This document shows, in pieces, positions 53,046 through 61,426 of a DNA stretch of 64,000 bases. The notes beneath the pieces were generated by a model. The model was given only the letters and a program-made list of their open reading frames with translations, ran no database searches and had not been told where the DNA came from. A program made the translations under genes and the position numbers. Within the stretch, counting starts at the first letter, position 1; each line of letters opens with the position of its first letter. Origin of the DNA: CAYNZP01 sp964401835 (GTDB lineage: Bacteria > Planctomycetota > Phycisphaerae > SM23-33). The stretch lies in NCBI GenBank assembly GCA_964401835.1, contig CAYNZP010000011.1, positions 34,060 to 98,059 on the forward strand, written 5' to 3'.

Positions 53046-55310
53046 GTGGATAAGCAAGCCCAACAAAGCGAGTCTTTGCAGCAAGGCCTAAACGCAGAAA
53101 AGCTGGATGCGGTTCTGCGCCAACACCAAAGCCTGCCTACCCTGCCGGTCATTGCCAATAAGCTTCTGGCAATGATAACCCGGCTCCCAGCCGGTGCAAA
53201 AGATGCCCAGTGCCTGGAAGAATTGCTGGAACTTATCAGCGTCGATATGTCTTTGTCCGCAAAACTTATCTCACTGGCCAATCGTTGCGGAGGGGGAAAC
53301 GTAAGAACTCTCGCACAAGCCGCAAAGGTCTTGGGGGTTTCGAAGGTGAGGTCGGCTGTTTTCGCACAGGAAATTTTCGACATCGCCGAAAAAAACCTCG
53401 ACGGGCTGAACCTTCAGGAATTCTGGAAGCACTGCATCGCGGTGGCGACGGCTGCTGAGATGCTTGCGGAAAACTCCTCACGGGAAATCGACCCGCAGGA
53501 AGCTTATCTGTGCGGGCTTTTGCACGATATTGGTAAACTCGCACTTTTCAACGCCCTGCCAAAAAGCTACAGCCGCGTTTTGGAAACACTAAATTCCCAC
53601 AGGGAAAATATCGCGGATTACGAAAGAAAGATTATCGGCCTGGACCATGCAACAGCAGGAAGACGCCTGGCGGAAATCCTGCAACTTGGCGAAAGGCTCT
53701 CGCAGGTAATCTGGTTGCACCATCAACCTGTTGAGGCGATGCCTTCATTCCAGCTGGCCAAGGATTTAACACTGCTTGTTATCCTTGCAGACACGGTTGC
53801 AAGAAGGAACGATATCGGTTTTTCGGGCAACTACTGCTTCCCGCACTCGACCGAACAACTCGCCGAACAACTGGATATTTCGCCGGAATCCCTGGATGAA
53901 ATCGCCAAAAAGCTGCCAGCCAAGGTCGATGTCAGGGCAAAGCTGCTGGAGACCGCACAGGTAAGCGACGCGAGCCTGACAGATACACTGAAAACCGCCA
54001 ACGCCGAACTCGGCAAGCTCTATCAGCAACTTCAAAGCAAGACAAGCTCGCTGGCCCAAAAGGCTGGCGCGTTCGATTATCTTCGGACGTTTCTGGCAAA
54101 ATTGACTCCGCAGGCAAGCATAGCGGATATCCTGGGTGAAATTGCTGAGACAATAGCGGCGGCCTGTAATATTTCCCCTGAAAAATCCGAGCCAATAGTT
54201 GCCTATTCAATTGAAGATGACAGTGAAGAAATAACGGCTGTGAGTCTGGTCGGTGTAGAAATTAAAAATCTTCGCAAGCTTCCAAAAAATTCCGATTTCG
54301 ACCCAGCCAATATCCCGGGCAATTCATCTTCTCCACAGGAAGCGATGGAGAGCCTCCTTGCCGATGAAACGCAACTGATCGACATTGCCGACCTGGCTGC
54401 TTTTTCGCACTATCCGCTAATCTCATCAGGACTATGGATTGGTGGCGCATTAGTCCCACGAAAATTCGACCATGAAAGCAAGGACAATAAAGTCTGCACA
54501 GAGTTGGCCCAGGCTCTGGCCATGCCGCTAGCCATTATGCAACAGCGTTGCAAGGCAATGCGAATCAGCGAAGAGCTGGCCTCTGCATCGCGCCAGATAG
54601 CCCAGATTCAGGAATCGCTCTCGGAGGCAAAGAACCTCGCGATGGTCGGCGAGATGGCGGCCGGGGCAGCACACGAACTGAATAATCCACTGGCCGTTGT
54701 CAGCGGTCGAGCCCAACTGATGCGCGAAAGGGCGACAGACGACGAACAATGCAAAATTTGGGAGCTAATGGCCGAACAGGCCCAGAAAATAAGCGATATT
54801 ATCACGGATTTGATGGATTTCGCCTCTCCGCCGAAACCAAAGCCCGAAATAATAGACCCCGCCGAATTACTGAAAAATGCGCGTAAAGTCTTTATTTCTT
54901 CAGAACATACTAAAGCCGCCTCCGCACAGGTCGATATAGAAATAGCGGAATCTGCGTCGCGGATATGGGCTGACAGAGCCCAGCTGGCCGGCGTTATCCG
55001 GGAACTTATCGAAAACGCAGCTAATGTTTTTGTGGGCGAGCAGTTGAAAGTTTCTCTGATCGCCGAATCCAACGAGTTCTCGCAGGAAGTAATTTTAAAA
55101 ATCAAAGACAATGGCCCGGGCATAGATGCTGCTACGCTGGAGAAGGTATTCACGCCGTTTTTCTCTTCTCTGCGAGCTGGACGCCGAAGGGGCCTGGGAC
55201 TGCCGAGGGCAAAAAGATTTATTGAAATCAATGGCGGGAAAATCTGGATTCAATCAAGCCCCGGCCAGGGAACAACTGTATTTTTAAGCCTACCGGCTAG
55301 GCTTGACTGA
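53046..55310 (+). CDS. HDOD-domain histidine kinase
   Basis: The GTG opens a 754-residue protein. Residues 15-270 are an HDOD domain (LPTLPVIANKLLAMI, SVDMSLSAKLISLANRC, CGLLHDIGKLALFNALP). A long region of coiled coil and a poorly defined sensor follow. The HisKA helix has the phospho-acceptor His543 in AAGAAHELNNPLAVV, and the ATPase domain shows ELIENAANVFVG, DNGPGIDAATLEKVF, RRGLGLPRAKRFIEI and GQGTTVFLSLP. No membrane helix is seen, so it should be cytosolic. It is flanked by two receiver proteins that it probably phosphorylates. Confidence 0.9.
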   Translation: MDKQAQQSESLQQGLNAEKLDAVLRQHQSLPTLPVIANKLLAMITRLPAGAKDAQCLEELLELISVDMSLSAKLISLANRCGGGNVRTLAQAAKVLGVSKVRSAVFAQEIFDIAEKNLDGLNLQEFWKHCIAVATAAEMLAENSSREIDPQEAYLCGLLHDIGKLALFNALPKSYSRVLETLNSHRENIADYERKIIGLDHATAGRRLAEILQLGERLSQVIWLHHQPVEAMPSFQLAKDLTLLVILADTVARRNDIGFSGNYCFPHSTEQLAEQLDISPESLDEIAKKLPAKVDVRAKLLETAQVSDASLTDTLKTANAELGKLYQQLQSKTSSLAQKAGAFDYLRTFLAKLTPQASIADILGEIAETIAAACNISPEKSEPIVAYSIEDDSEEITAVSLVGVEIKNLRKLPKNSDFDPANIPGNSSSPQEAMESLLADETQLIDIADLAAFSHYPLISSGLWIGGALVPRKFDHESKDNKVCTELAQALAMPLAIMQQRCKAMRISEELASASRQIAQIQESLSEAKNLAMVGEMAAGAAHELNNPLAVVSGRAQLMRERATDDEQCKIWELMAEQAQKISDIITDLMDFASPPKPKPEIIDPAELLKNARKVFISSEHTKAASAQVDIEIAESASRIWADRAQLAGVIRELIENAANVFVGEQLKVSLIAESNEFSQEVILKIKDNGPGIDAATLEKVFTPFFSSLRAGRRRGLGLPRAKRFIEINGGKIWIQSSPGQGTTVFLSLPARLD

Positions 55311-55327
55311 AGGTTGGAGATTTAAAG

Positions 55328-56326
55328 ATGTTAGATAGCTTAAGTTCAAAGATTTTGGTCGTTGATGATGAACCGAACCTCAGAGAGCTTCTGGTTGATG
55401 CTCTTCGGGACTTGGATGTCGAAATCGAAACGGCTGGCAATAGCCGCGAAGCCATCGATCTTGCCATGAACACTCTTCCGGATATCGTCGTAACTGATAT
55501 CGGGTTGGGCAGCGACAACGGCCTTGAACTGATAGACGAACTCCGCTCGATGGACAAGGACCTCCCAGCTGTGATTATCACCGGCCAGGGAACGCCCCAG
55601 GTCTTCAGCGAAGCTCTTCAGCGCCGGCCTGTCGAAGTCATGACCAAGCCGCTCAATATTGAACGCCTCCGCGAGACTATCCGACATGAACTGCACCGCA
55701 AAGATAAAACCCAGCGCCAACAGCAGCGAACTCAAAAGCTCCGCAAGCTGGCCCGGAAGAAAAATATAGAACTTAAAAAGGCTTCGCAAAACCTCGACAC
55801 AACCTGCGAAGACTTAACAAACGCCTACCAGACACTCAGCGGCCAGCTTGGAATCCAAAAGGTCATAATGGAATATCAGCAGGAGCTGCTTGCAGCCCAA
55901 AATGATGACGACATTTTCCGCAATCTTTTCAGACTGTTCGCCTCAAGGACCGGCCAGGTCTTCGGCGTTGCCATGGTTTGTGATGCCGAGGCCCAGCTGC
56001 AGGTCGCTGGTAGGTTTGGAGTGCCTTATCCGGACAATTCAGAATTCACCAATGCCCTGATGGCGCCGCTTATTGACGCGGTTCTTGTCGATCCACAGGT
56101 TCTGATGCTCGATGCCGGGGACGAGGCTGAATTATTCGATGAATCCATCCGCAGATACTTACCGGGCGTTACCGTACTGGTAATCCCGCTAATTCCTACT
56201 CCGGGTGAGCTGATCGGCGCAATCGTCCTTTACAGGAAAGGCGAACAGCCCTTCACTGACGCCGACCTTGCACTGGCTGACCTGGCTGCATCACCGACCG
56301 CAACCGCGGTACTTCGCAACGGCTGA
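55328..56326 (+). CDS. Response regulator with coiled coil and GAF-like domain
   Basis: The 332-residue protein has an N-terminal receiver domain (ILVVDDEPNLRELLVDAL, phospho-acceptor Asp57 in IVVTDIGLG, Lys in VMTKPLNIERL). A long coiled coil rich in Gln/Lys/Arg follows (to about 190), then a GAF-like domain (VFGVAMVCDAEAQLQVAGRF, VTVLVIPLIPTPGELIGAIV). There is no DNA-binding or GGDEF domain, so it acts by protein contacts. It closes the signalling operon. Confidence 0.85.
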   Translation: MLDSLSSKILVVDDEPNLRELLVDALRDLDVEIETAGNSREAIDLAMNTLPDIVVTDIGLGSDNGLELIDELRSMDKDLPAVIITGQGTPQVFSEALQRRPVEVMTKPLNIERLRETIRHELHRKDKTQRQQQRTQKLRKLARKKNIELKKASQNLDTTCEDLTNAYQTLSGQLGIQKVIMEYQQELLAAQNDDDIFRNLFRLFASRTGQVFGVAMVCDAEAQLQVAGRFGVPYPDNSEFTNALMAPLIDAVLVDPQVLMLDAGDEAELFDESIRRYLPGVTVLVIPLIPTPGELIGAIVLYRKGEQPFTDADLALADLAASPTATAVLRNG

Positions 56327-56329
56327 GAG

Positions 56330-57742
56330 TTAGTAACGGTAGTGCTCCGGCTTGTATGGCCCATCTACGGGAACGCCGATGTAGTCTGCCTGGTCCTGGC
56401 TCAATTTGGTCAGCTTGACTCCGATTTTTTCCAGATGCAGGCGGGCGACTTCTTCATCAAGCTTCTTATCCAGACGATACACACCGATTTCACGTTGATT
56501 CGTCCAGAGGTCTATCTGGGCTAATGTCTGGTTAGTGAACGAATTGCTCATCACAAAGCTCGGATGGCCGGTAGCGCAGCCGAGGTTAACCAACCGACCT
56601 TCTGCGAGCAAATAAATGCTGTGGCCGTCGGGGAAAGTATACATATCAACCTGCGGCTTGATGTTGGTCTTCTTGATTCCCGGCCAGGCGTTGAGCTGGG
56701 CAACCTGAATCTCGTTATCGAAGTGGCCGATGTTGCAGACAATGGCCTGGTCTTTCATCTTCGACATATGCTCAGCCGTGATAATGTCTTTATTGCCTGT
56801 CGTAGTAACGTAGATATCTCCGTAGGGCAGAATGTCCTCTAGCGTCGTGACTTTATAGCCGGCCATGGCGCCCTGGAGTGCACAGATCGGGTCGATCTCA
56901 GTGATACATACCCGGGCGCGATGGCTCTTGAGTGTCTCGGCAGAGCCTTTGCCCACATCGCCATGCCCGCAGACAACCGCAACCTTGCCTGCGACCATTA
57001 CGTCGGTGGCACGCTTGATGCCATCCACCAGTGATTCCCGGCAGCCGTAGATATTGTCGAACTTGCTCTTGGTTACCGAATCGTTGACGTTGATAGCCGG
57101 AACCAGGAGCTCGCCCCTTTCCATCATCTGGTAAAGGCGATGTACGCCGGTCGTGGTCTCTTCGGAAACGCCCTTCCAGTCTTCAACAACGCGATGCCAG
57201 AACTGCGGGTCCTCTTTGAGAATGCCCTTGAGCGTATTGTTGATTATCTGCAGTTCAGCGTTGTCTGTTGGCTCATCGAGGATTGAAGCGTCGTTTTCCG
57301 CCTGGTATCCACGGTGGATTAAAAGGGTGGCGTCTCCGCCGTCATCCACGATCAGGTTTGGGCCCTTGCCGTCGGGCCAGGTCAGCGCCATCTTTGTGTA
57401 CTGCCAGTATTCTTCGAGGCTCTCGCCTTTGTAGGCGAACACCGGCGTTCCGCTTGCTGCGATGGCTGCGGCGGCGTGGTCCTGGGTAGAGAAAATATTG
57501 CAGCTGGCCCAGCGGACGTCGGCACCAAGCTCTTTGAGTGTTTCGATAAGTACAGCTGTCTGGACCGTCATGTGCAGGCTGCCCATAATCCGAACTCCGG
57601 CGAGGGGCTTGTCCTTGCCATACTTTACCCGCGTAGCCATCAGGCCGGGCATTTCGTGCTCGGCAATGGAGATTTCCTTGCGTCCAAAGTCGGCCAGGCT
57701 GATATCCGCGACTTTATAATCAGCTGCAGTCTCAGTAGTCAT
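56330..57742 (-). CDS. ahcY: Adenosylhomocysteinase
   Basis: The ATG at 57742, after GGAAGGA, gives 470 residues, the normal length; an upstream ATG at 57814 adds a non-family tail. The enzyme hydrolyses S-adenosylhomocysteine. Marks are SLHMTVQTAVLIETL, NIFSTQDHAAAAIA, the NAD-binding VVCGHGDVGKGSAETL and the C-terminal DGPYKPEHYRY. It ends 3 bp from the receiver gene on the other strand. No SAH riboswitch was seen in its short leader. Confidence 0.96.
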   Translation of the reverse strand: MTTETAADYKVADISLADFGRKEISIAEHEMPGLMATRVKYGKDKPLAGVRIMGSLHMTVQTAVLIETLKELGADVRWASCNIFSTQDHAAAAIAASGTPVFAYKGESLEEYWQYTKMALTWPDGKGPNLIVDDGGDATLLIHRGYQAENDASILDEPTDNAELQIINNTLKGILKEDPQFWHRVVEDWKGVSEETTTGVHRLYQMMERGELLVPAINVNDSVTKSKFDNIYGCRESLVDGIKRATDVMVAGKVAVVCGHGDVGKGSAETLKSHRARVCITEIDPICALQGAMAGYKVTTLEDILPYGDIYVTTTGNKDIITAEHMSKMKDQAIVCNIGHFDNEIQVAQLNAWPGIKKTNIKPQVDMYTFPDGHSIYLLAEGRLVNLGCATGHPSFVMSNSFTNQTLAQIDLWTNQREIGVYRLDKKLDEEVARLHLEKIGVKLTKLSQDQADYIGVPVDGPYKPEHYRY

Positions 57743-57832
57743 TTTTTTCCTTCCAGAGGTTTTTGCAAATGCGAATAAGACGCGTATTGTGTTAAAAGGC
57801 GCCTTTAATTGCAATGAAGCTTTTCAGGTAAT

Positions 57833-58519
57833 CTATTTCATCCAAAAATCCGTGCGAAGCTGCTTGCCTTCACGAGTGGCACGGATGAATTTCTCGACTT
57901 TTTTCAGGTCTTTCAGGCCCGGTTCTTTTTCCACTCCGCTGGCGACGTCCACTGCCCACGGCTGGATTAGGTCTATCGCAGCTGATACGCACGACGAATC
58001 CAAACCGCCGGCCAATATTATAGGATCGACTCCCGTCATCGCCCCGGCTGCTCGTGCGTCGGCGACAAAATCCCATTTGAATCTTTCCCCGCTTCCGCCT
58101 CGAACATCGGGGTTGTAAGCGTCCAAAAGCACCGCTGAAAGATTCGACCGAGCATCGCAGGCGCCGAGCCAGCCACGTACTTCGTGAATCCAGCTTTCAT
58201 CGCGCACGCGAAACGCCTTGATGCACGGGGCGTTTATCTGGCCGACAATATCCGGCGCCTCATCGCCATGCAACTGGACATAGCCGATTTTCGTCCGCTC
58301 AACCACATGGTTAATGGTTTCCGCGTCAGAATTTACAAACACGCCCACAGCCGCGACCCAAGGTGGCAGGACATCTACAATCTCCCGCGCCTGCTCGGGA
58401 GACACCCACCGAGGCGACTCGGCAAAAACCACACCAATTGCGTCGGCGCCCATCTGCGCGATCTTCATCGCGGTCTGCGGGTCCTGCAGGCCTTCTATTT
58501 TCACTCTTACGCGTTGCAT
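57833..58519 (-). CDS. trpF: Phosphoribosylanthranilate isomerase
   Basis: The 228-residue barrel protein shows VKIEGLQDPQTAMKIAQMGA, IGVVFAESPRWVSPEQAREI, YVQLHGDEAPD, LLDAYNPDVRGGSGERF and LAGGLDSSCVSAAID, the pattern of TrpF. It has an unusual length between the last strands. TrpF isomerises phosphoribosyl anthranilate in tryptophan synthesis. No other trp gene is here. Confidence 0.93.
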   Translation of the reverse strand: MQRVRVKIEGLQDPQTAMKIAQMGADAIGVVFAESPRWVSPEQAREIVDVLPPWVAAVGVFVNSDAETINHVVERTKIGYVQLHGDEAPDIVGQINAPCIKAFRVRDESWIHEVRGWLGACDARSNLSAVLLDAYNPDVRGGSGERFKWDFVADARAAGAMTGVDPIILAGGLDSSCVSAAIDLIQPWAVDVASGVEKEPGLKDLKKVEKFIRATREGKQLRTDFWMK

Positions 58520-58613
58520 AGAATGAGTATATGCTCGAATTTGCCAGCTTTCAATGGCTCAAAAATCGTGTTCTTGACATATTGACGGTTTGACACTAAC
58601 TTATTGCCCTTCT

Positions 58614-58698
58614 GCCCGGGTGGCGGAATTGGCAGACGCGCCAGGTTGAGGGCCTGGTGGGGTTTTACCCCTTGCTGGTTCAAATCCAGTCCCGGGCA
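58614..58698 (+). tRNA. tRNA-Leu (anticodon GAG)
   Basis: The acceptor stem GCCCGGG (58614-58620) pairs with CCCGGGC (58691-58697), then A as discriminator; no CCA is encoded. The anticodon stem CCAGG/CCTGG encloses TTGAGGG, giving GAG. A long variable arm (TGGGGTTTTACCCCT) and the TTCAAAT T-loop are as expected for leucine. TTGACA at 58574 is a fitting -35, though the -10 is weak. Confidence 0.95.
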
Positions 58699-58702
58699 GT
58701 TT

Positions 58703-58727
58703 GGGGCCGATCTTCGGCCCCTTTTTT
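58703..58727 (+). terminator. Terminator of tRNA-Leu
   Basis: GGGGCCGA and TCGGCCCC form a tight stem followed by TTTTTT. Confidence 0.9.
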
Positions 58728-59000
58728 AGAGCCTATCCTACTAACCACACGGGCCGCGACGGAGCGGATTTTGACGCAGGACAAGGCGTGAGGGCGATGT
58801 TGGCCCCGGCGGGCCTTCGAGCCCGAACAACACCGGCTTGGGGCAAAAGACGCCCGTCCCTTCGGGTTGCGGCGAAAATGAGCGTCTGCTGCGTCAAAAC
58901 TCCTCGCCATACCATCAAGGTATGGGTTCGTCGTTCTTCCTTGCATACATCTCATTTTTGTAGCAACGCGGCTCCGCGTGGCTAGTAGGATAGGCTCTTA
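58726..59000. mobile_element. MITE-like element with 20-bp terminal inverted repeats
   Basis: The sequence AGAGCCTATCCTACTAACCA (58728-58747) returns inverted as TGGCTAGTAGGATAGGCTCT at 58979-58998, 19 of 20 matching. Taking GAGCC as the true ends, TTA (58726-58728) and TTA (58998-59000) flank it, a 3-bp target duplication. The inside, about 270 bp, has further inverted pairs (TTTTGACGCAG near 58771 with CTGCGTCAAAA near 58890) and no transposase. TNA-type duplications are known for some IS5-family groups, so an IS5-derived MITE is a reasonable guess. It sits right behind the tRNA terminator. Confidence 0.7.
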
Positions 59001-59233
59001 GCGCGGGCCGGAATTATGGGGGCTTTTTTTAGGCAAAAATAGGACTTACCGTTAATCATTTATCTTGCGACCAGATGCCAAAAATCCGATAATGAACTTA
59101 CACTTTTAACTCGCAGCAAAAGACATTGAACGTTGGCATCAAAAGGCCGCAAAACACATCAAAAACGGTTCAATGATTTTGCTATAGCTATTAATGCCTG
59201 TTGGTTTTCCGGGCAACGTACGGAGGCGCGGTT

Positions 59234-59473
59234 ATGAACAGCAAGCAGGAGTACATTTCTGACAGCACGGATGGTGTTTTAAATGTGGAGAATCTCCTCA
59301 CAGCTATCCTGCACCAAACTTCAGACGAAGTAGATCACAACGAATATCTCGACATCGAGCAGCGCAGCGAGATCTACTCGATTCTGGAAGCGATGCAAAC
59401 CGACACCGAAGCCCACCGCCACATCATCGGCCAGTGGGTTAATGAAAAAACCGGAAAGAAGTTCGATGCTTGA
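59234..59473 (+). CDS. Small helical protein, 79 residues
   Basis: The ATG at 59234 follows GGAGG by eight bases; an upstream in-frame start at 59201 has no such site. The acidic, helical product has TDTEAHRHIIGQWVNEKTG at its end. It overlaps the next gene by 8 bp, and together they may make a four-helix unit. No family is certain. Confidence 0.6.
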   Translation: MNSKQEYISDSTDGVLNVENLLTAILHQTSDEVDHNEYLDIEQRSEIYSILEAMQTDTEAHRHIIGQWVNEKTGKKFDA

Positions 59474-59657
59474 GCACGTCCAACTCACCGAGCAGTTCCA
59501 GGAATTGCTCGAACAGCAACGCCAGGCCATGAGCGCTTATAACGAGCTGGCGAAAAAGTTTGACGACCCGCAAATCCGTGAGGAAATCGACCAGCTCTGC
59601 AAGGAAAAGCTGCGCCATATCGCCCTTACCGAACGGCTGCTGGAAATTGTCCAGTAA
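59466..59657 (+). CDS. Small ferritin-like helical protein, 63 residues
   Basis: The ATG at 59466 lies inside the end of the previous gene. The product resembles one half of a rubrerythrin-type helix pair: TEQFQELLEQQRQAMSAYNE, then ELAKKFDDPQIREEIDQLC, then EKLRHIALTERLLEI with the E-x2-RH arrangement. Half-size ferritin-like proteins can dimerise to build a di-iron site; whether the metal ligands are complete here is unclear. Confidence 0.55.
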   Translation: MLEHVQLTEQFQELLEQQRQAMSAYNELAKKFDDPQIREEIDQLCKEKLRHIALTERLLEIVQ

Positions 59658-59669
59658 CTGAATTTTACC

Positions 59670-60776
59670 TTATAGGTTTGCCAACCTCTGGGCCTTGTCA
59701 TTTGCGACGAGCGCATCGATTAGGCCGTCCATATCCCCGGCTATGATTCTATCGAGGTTGAAGTTCGCGCCTTCCTGGCCCTCGCCTTTTAGTCGGTGGT
59801 CGGTGCAGCGGTTCTGCGGAAAGTTATACGTGCGGACTCGCTGGGAGCGGTCGCCGCTGCCAATCATAGCTTTGCGTGCGGCTGCCTCGGCTGAGACCTG
59901 CTGTTGGCGGTGATGCTCGAAAACACGCGCCGCCATGATACGCCGGGCCTTGGCTCGGTTCTTGTGCTGGGACTTTTCATCCTGCATCGAAACGGTAATG
60001 CCGGTTGGTAAGTGCTCTAGCTTGATGGCTGACTCGACCTTGTTTACGTTCTGCCCGCCGGGCCCGCCCGCGCGGCTGGTGTGTTCGAGCACGTCCTTGC
60101 TCCAGTCGATATCGACTTCGATATCTTCCGGCTCGGGCAGCACAGCTACGGTCGCAGCCGAAGTATGAATACGCCCCTGCGATTCGGTCTTGGGCACGCG
60201 CTGGACGCGATGGCCGCCGCCTTCGTAACCCAGGCGCGACCAGACAGCCTCGCCCTTGATGTTGATAACCACTTCCTTAAAGCCGCCCATCCCGGTAGCA
60301 CTGCCCGAGAGCACCTCGAACTTCCAGCCTCGGCCTTCCGAGTATCGGCGGTACATCTCCAGCAGGTCGCCGGCAAACAGGGCTGCCTCATCCCCGCCCG
60401 TGCCCGCGCGGATTTCCATCATAACCGAGCCGATTTCCTGATCGTCGCTCATGACCAGCAGGCCCTTGATGTCTTCCAGAGCTGTCTCGACCTTACCTCG
60501 GAGCTCGTCCACCTCACCGGAAGCGAGACTCCTGAATTCTTCGTCGGCGTCGGGGTCTTCGAGAATTGCCTGGGCGTCTTCCAGCTCGGACTGAAGCTTT
60601 GTGTAGTTGCGGTACGGCTCGACGATTTTGCCCAGCCGCGAGTGCTCCCTGGACAGCGCGATGATACGATTGGGGGCCGATGCGACCTCCGGGTCGTTCA
60701 TCTGCTCCATCGTCTCGCTGTAAAGCCGGTCCAGCTCGTTTAGCTTGTCTATCAAACTGTCGTGATGATTTGCCAC
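59670..60776 (-). CDS. prfA: Peptide chain release factor 1
   Basis: A GTG start gives 368 residues, normal length. The GGQ loop is in AGGPGGQNVNKVESAI, with the RF1 marks MEIRAGTGGDEAALFAGDLL and RVRTYNFPQNRCTDHRL. It terminates translation at UAA and UAG. It is behind rpmE, as in many bacteria, but a terminator lies between the two. Confidence 0.95.
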   Translation of the reverse strand: MANHHDSLIDKLNELDRLYSETMEQMNDPEVASAPNRIIALSREHSRLGKIVEPYRNYTKLQSELEDAQAILEDPDADEEFRSLASGEVDELRGKVETALEDIKGLLVMSDDQEIGSVMMEIRAGTGGDEAALFAGDLLEMYRRYSEGRGWKFEVLSGSATGMGGFKEVVINIKGEAVWSRLGYEGGGHRVQRVPKTESQGRIHTSAATVAVLPEPEDIEVDIDWSKDVLEHTSRAGGPGGQNVNKVESAIKLEHLPTGITVSMQDEKSQHKNRAKARRIMAARVFEHHRQQQVSAEAAARKAMIGSGDRSQRVRTYNFPQNRCTDHRLKGEGQEGANFNLDRIIAGDMDGLIDALVANDKAQRLANL

Positions 60777-60830
60777 TTTTTTTCAACCTTCCGCTGTCAG
60801 CTTTGAACAAACCGCAAAAAATGAGCATAC

Positions 60831-60870
60831 AAAAACACCGACACTTTTTGTACGTTTAGCGCCGGTGTTA
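60831..60870 (-). terminator. Terminator between rpmE and prfA
   Basis: On the minus strand AACACCGGCGC pairs with GTGTCGGTGTT, followed by a T-run. Read-through would be needed for prfA unless it has its own promoter. Confidence 0.65.
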
Positions 60871-60885
60871 TGTTGGTTTGTATAG

Positions 60886-61116
60886 CTACTTCTTGGTTGC
60901 GGGCTTTTTGAAGTAATTGCCGCCGAATTTCTTCTGGAATTTCTCCACTCTGCCGGCTGTGTCGACGAACTTCTGCTTGCCGGTGTAGAACGGATGGCAG
61001 CAGGAGCAGATTTCCACCTGCAGGTCCTTGCCGGCTGCCGAGCGTGTCTGGAAGCTCTCTCCGCAGGCACACTTAACGGTAATTTCTGAATAATCCGGAT
61101 GTATATTTTTCTTCAT
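60886..61116 (-). CDS. rpmE: Ribosomal protein L31
   Basis: The 76-residue protein has MKKNIHPDYSEITVKCACGE and VEICSCCHPFYTGKQKFVDT. Four cysteines are at the zinc positions, so this is the zinc-binding (C+) L31 form. The C-terminal tail is Lys-rich. Its start is the ATG at 61116. Confidence 0.95.
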   Translation of the reverse strand: MKKNIHPDYSEITVKCACGESFQTRSAAGKDLQVEICSCCHPFYTGKQKFVDTAGRVEKFQKKFGGNYFKKPATKK

Positions 61117-61426
61117 TGGTCGTTTCCCAGCTAAAAACAGCTAAAAGCTTATTTATTCATTATACTGAAAAATACTGAAAAAATCGCGAATACACACGAA
61201 AGCGGAGTAATTTAACACAAACCCACAGGATATCAAGGCCATTTTTTTTGAAATAGCGTCTAACCCTGGTTGGTAATTCAGCATCAATTGATAGCGCACA
61301 GCGTTTGAATGCGATACAAAAAAGGAGCGAATTTGGGCTGGTTTGCCCTCCCCACCAAAAAATGAGTTTTTTGCCAAATCATTTTTCTGTTGACCAAAAC
61401 CTTTTGAAATGATCGACTTCCCAATC
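61117..61426. other. Intergenic region between rpmE and the restriction locus
   Basis: These 310 bases hold the divergent promoter region for rpmE and the DpnI-like gene. A TATAAT lies on the minus strand at 61164-61159, without a matched -35. The sequence turns AT-rich here, marking the edge of the accessory block. No gene is seen. Confidence 0.5.

Noticed and set aside
58701..58985. 94-codon frame inside the inverted-repeat element
   Set aside because: It crosses the tRNA terminator and the terminal inverted repeat and has no transposase motif; the element is better read as non-coding.
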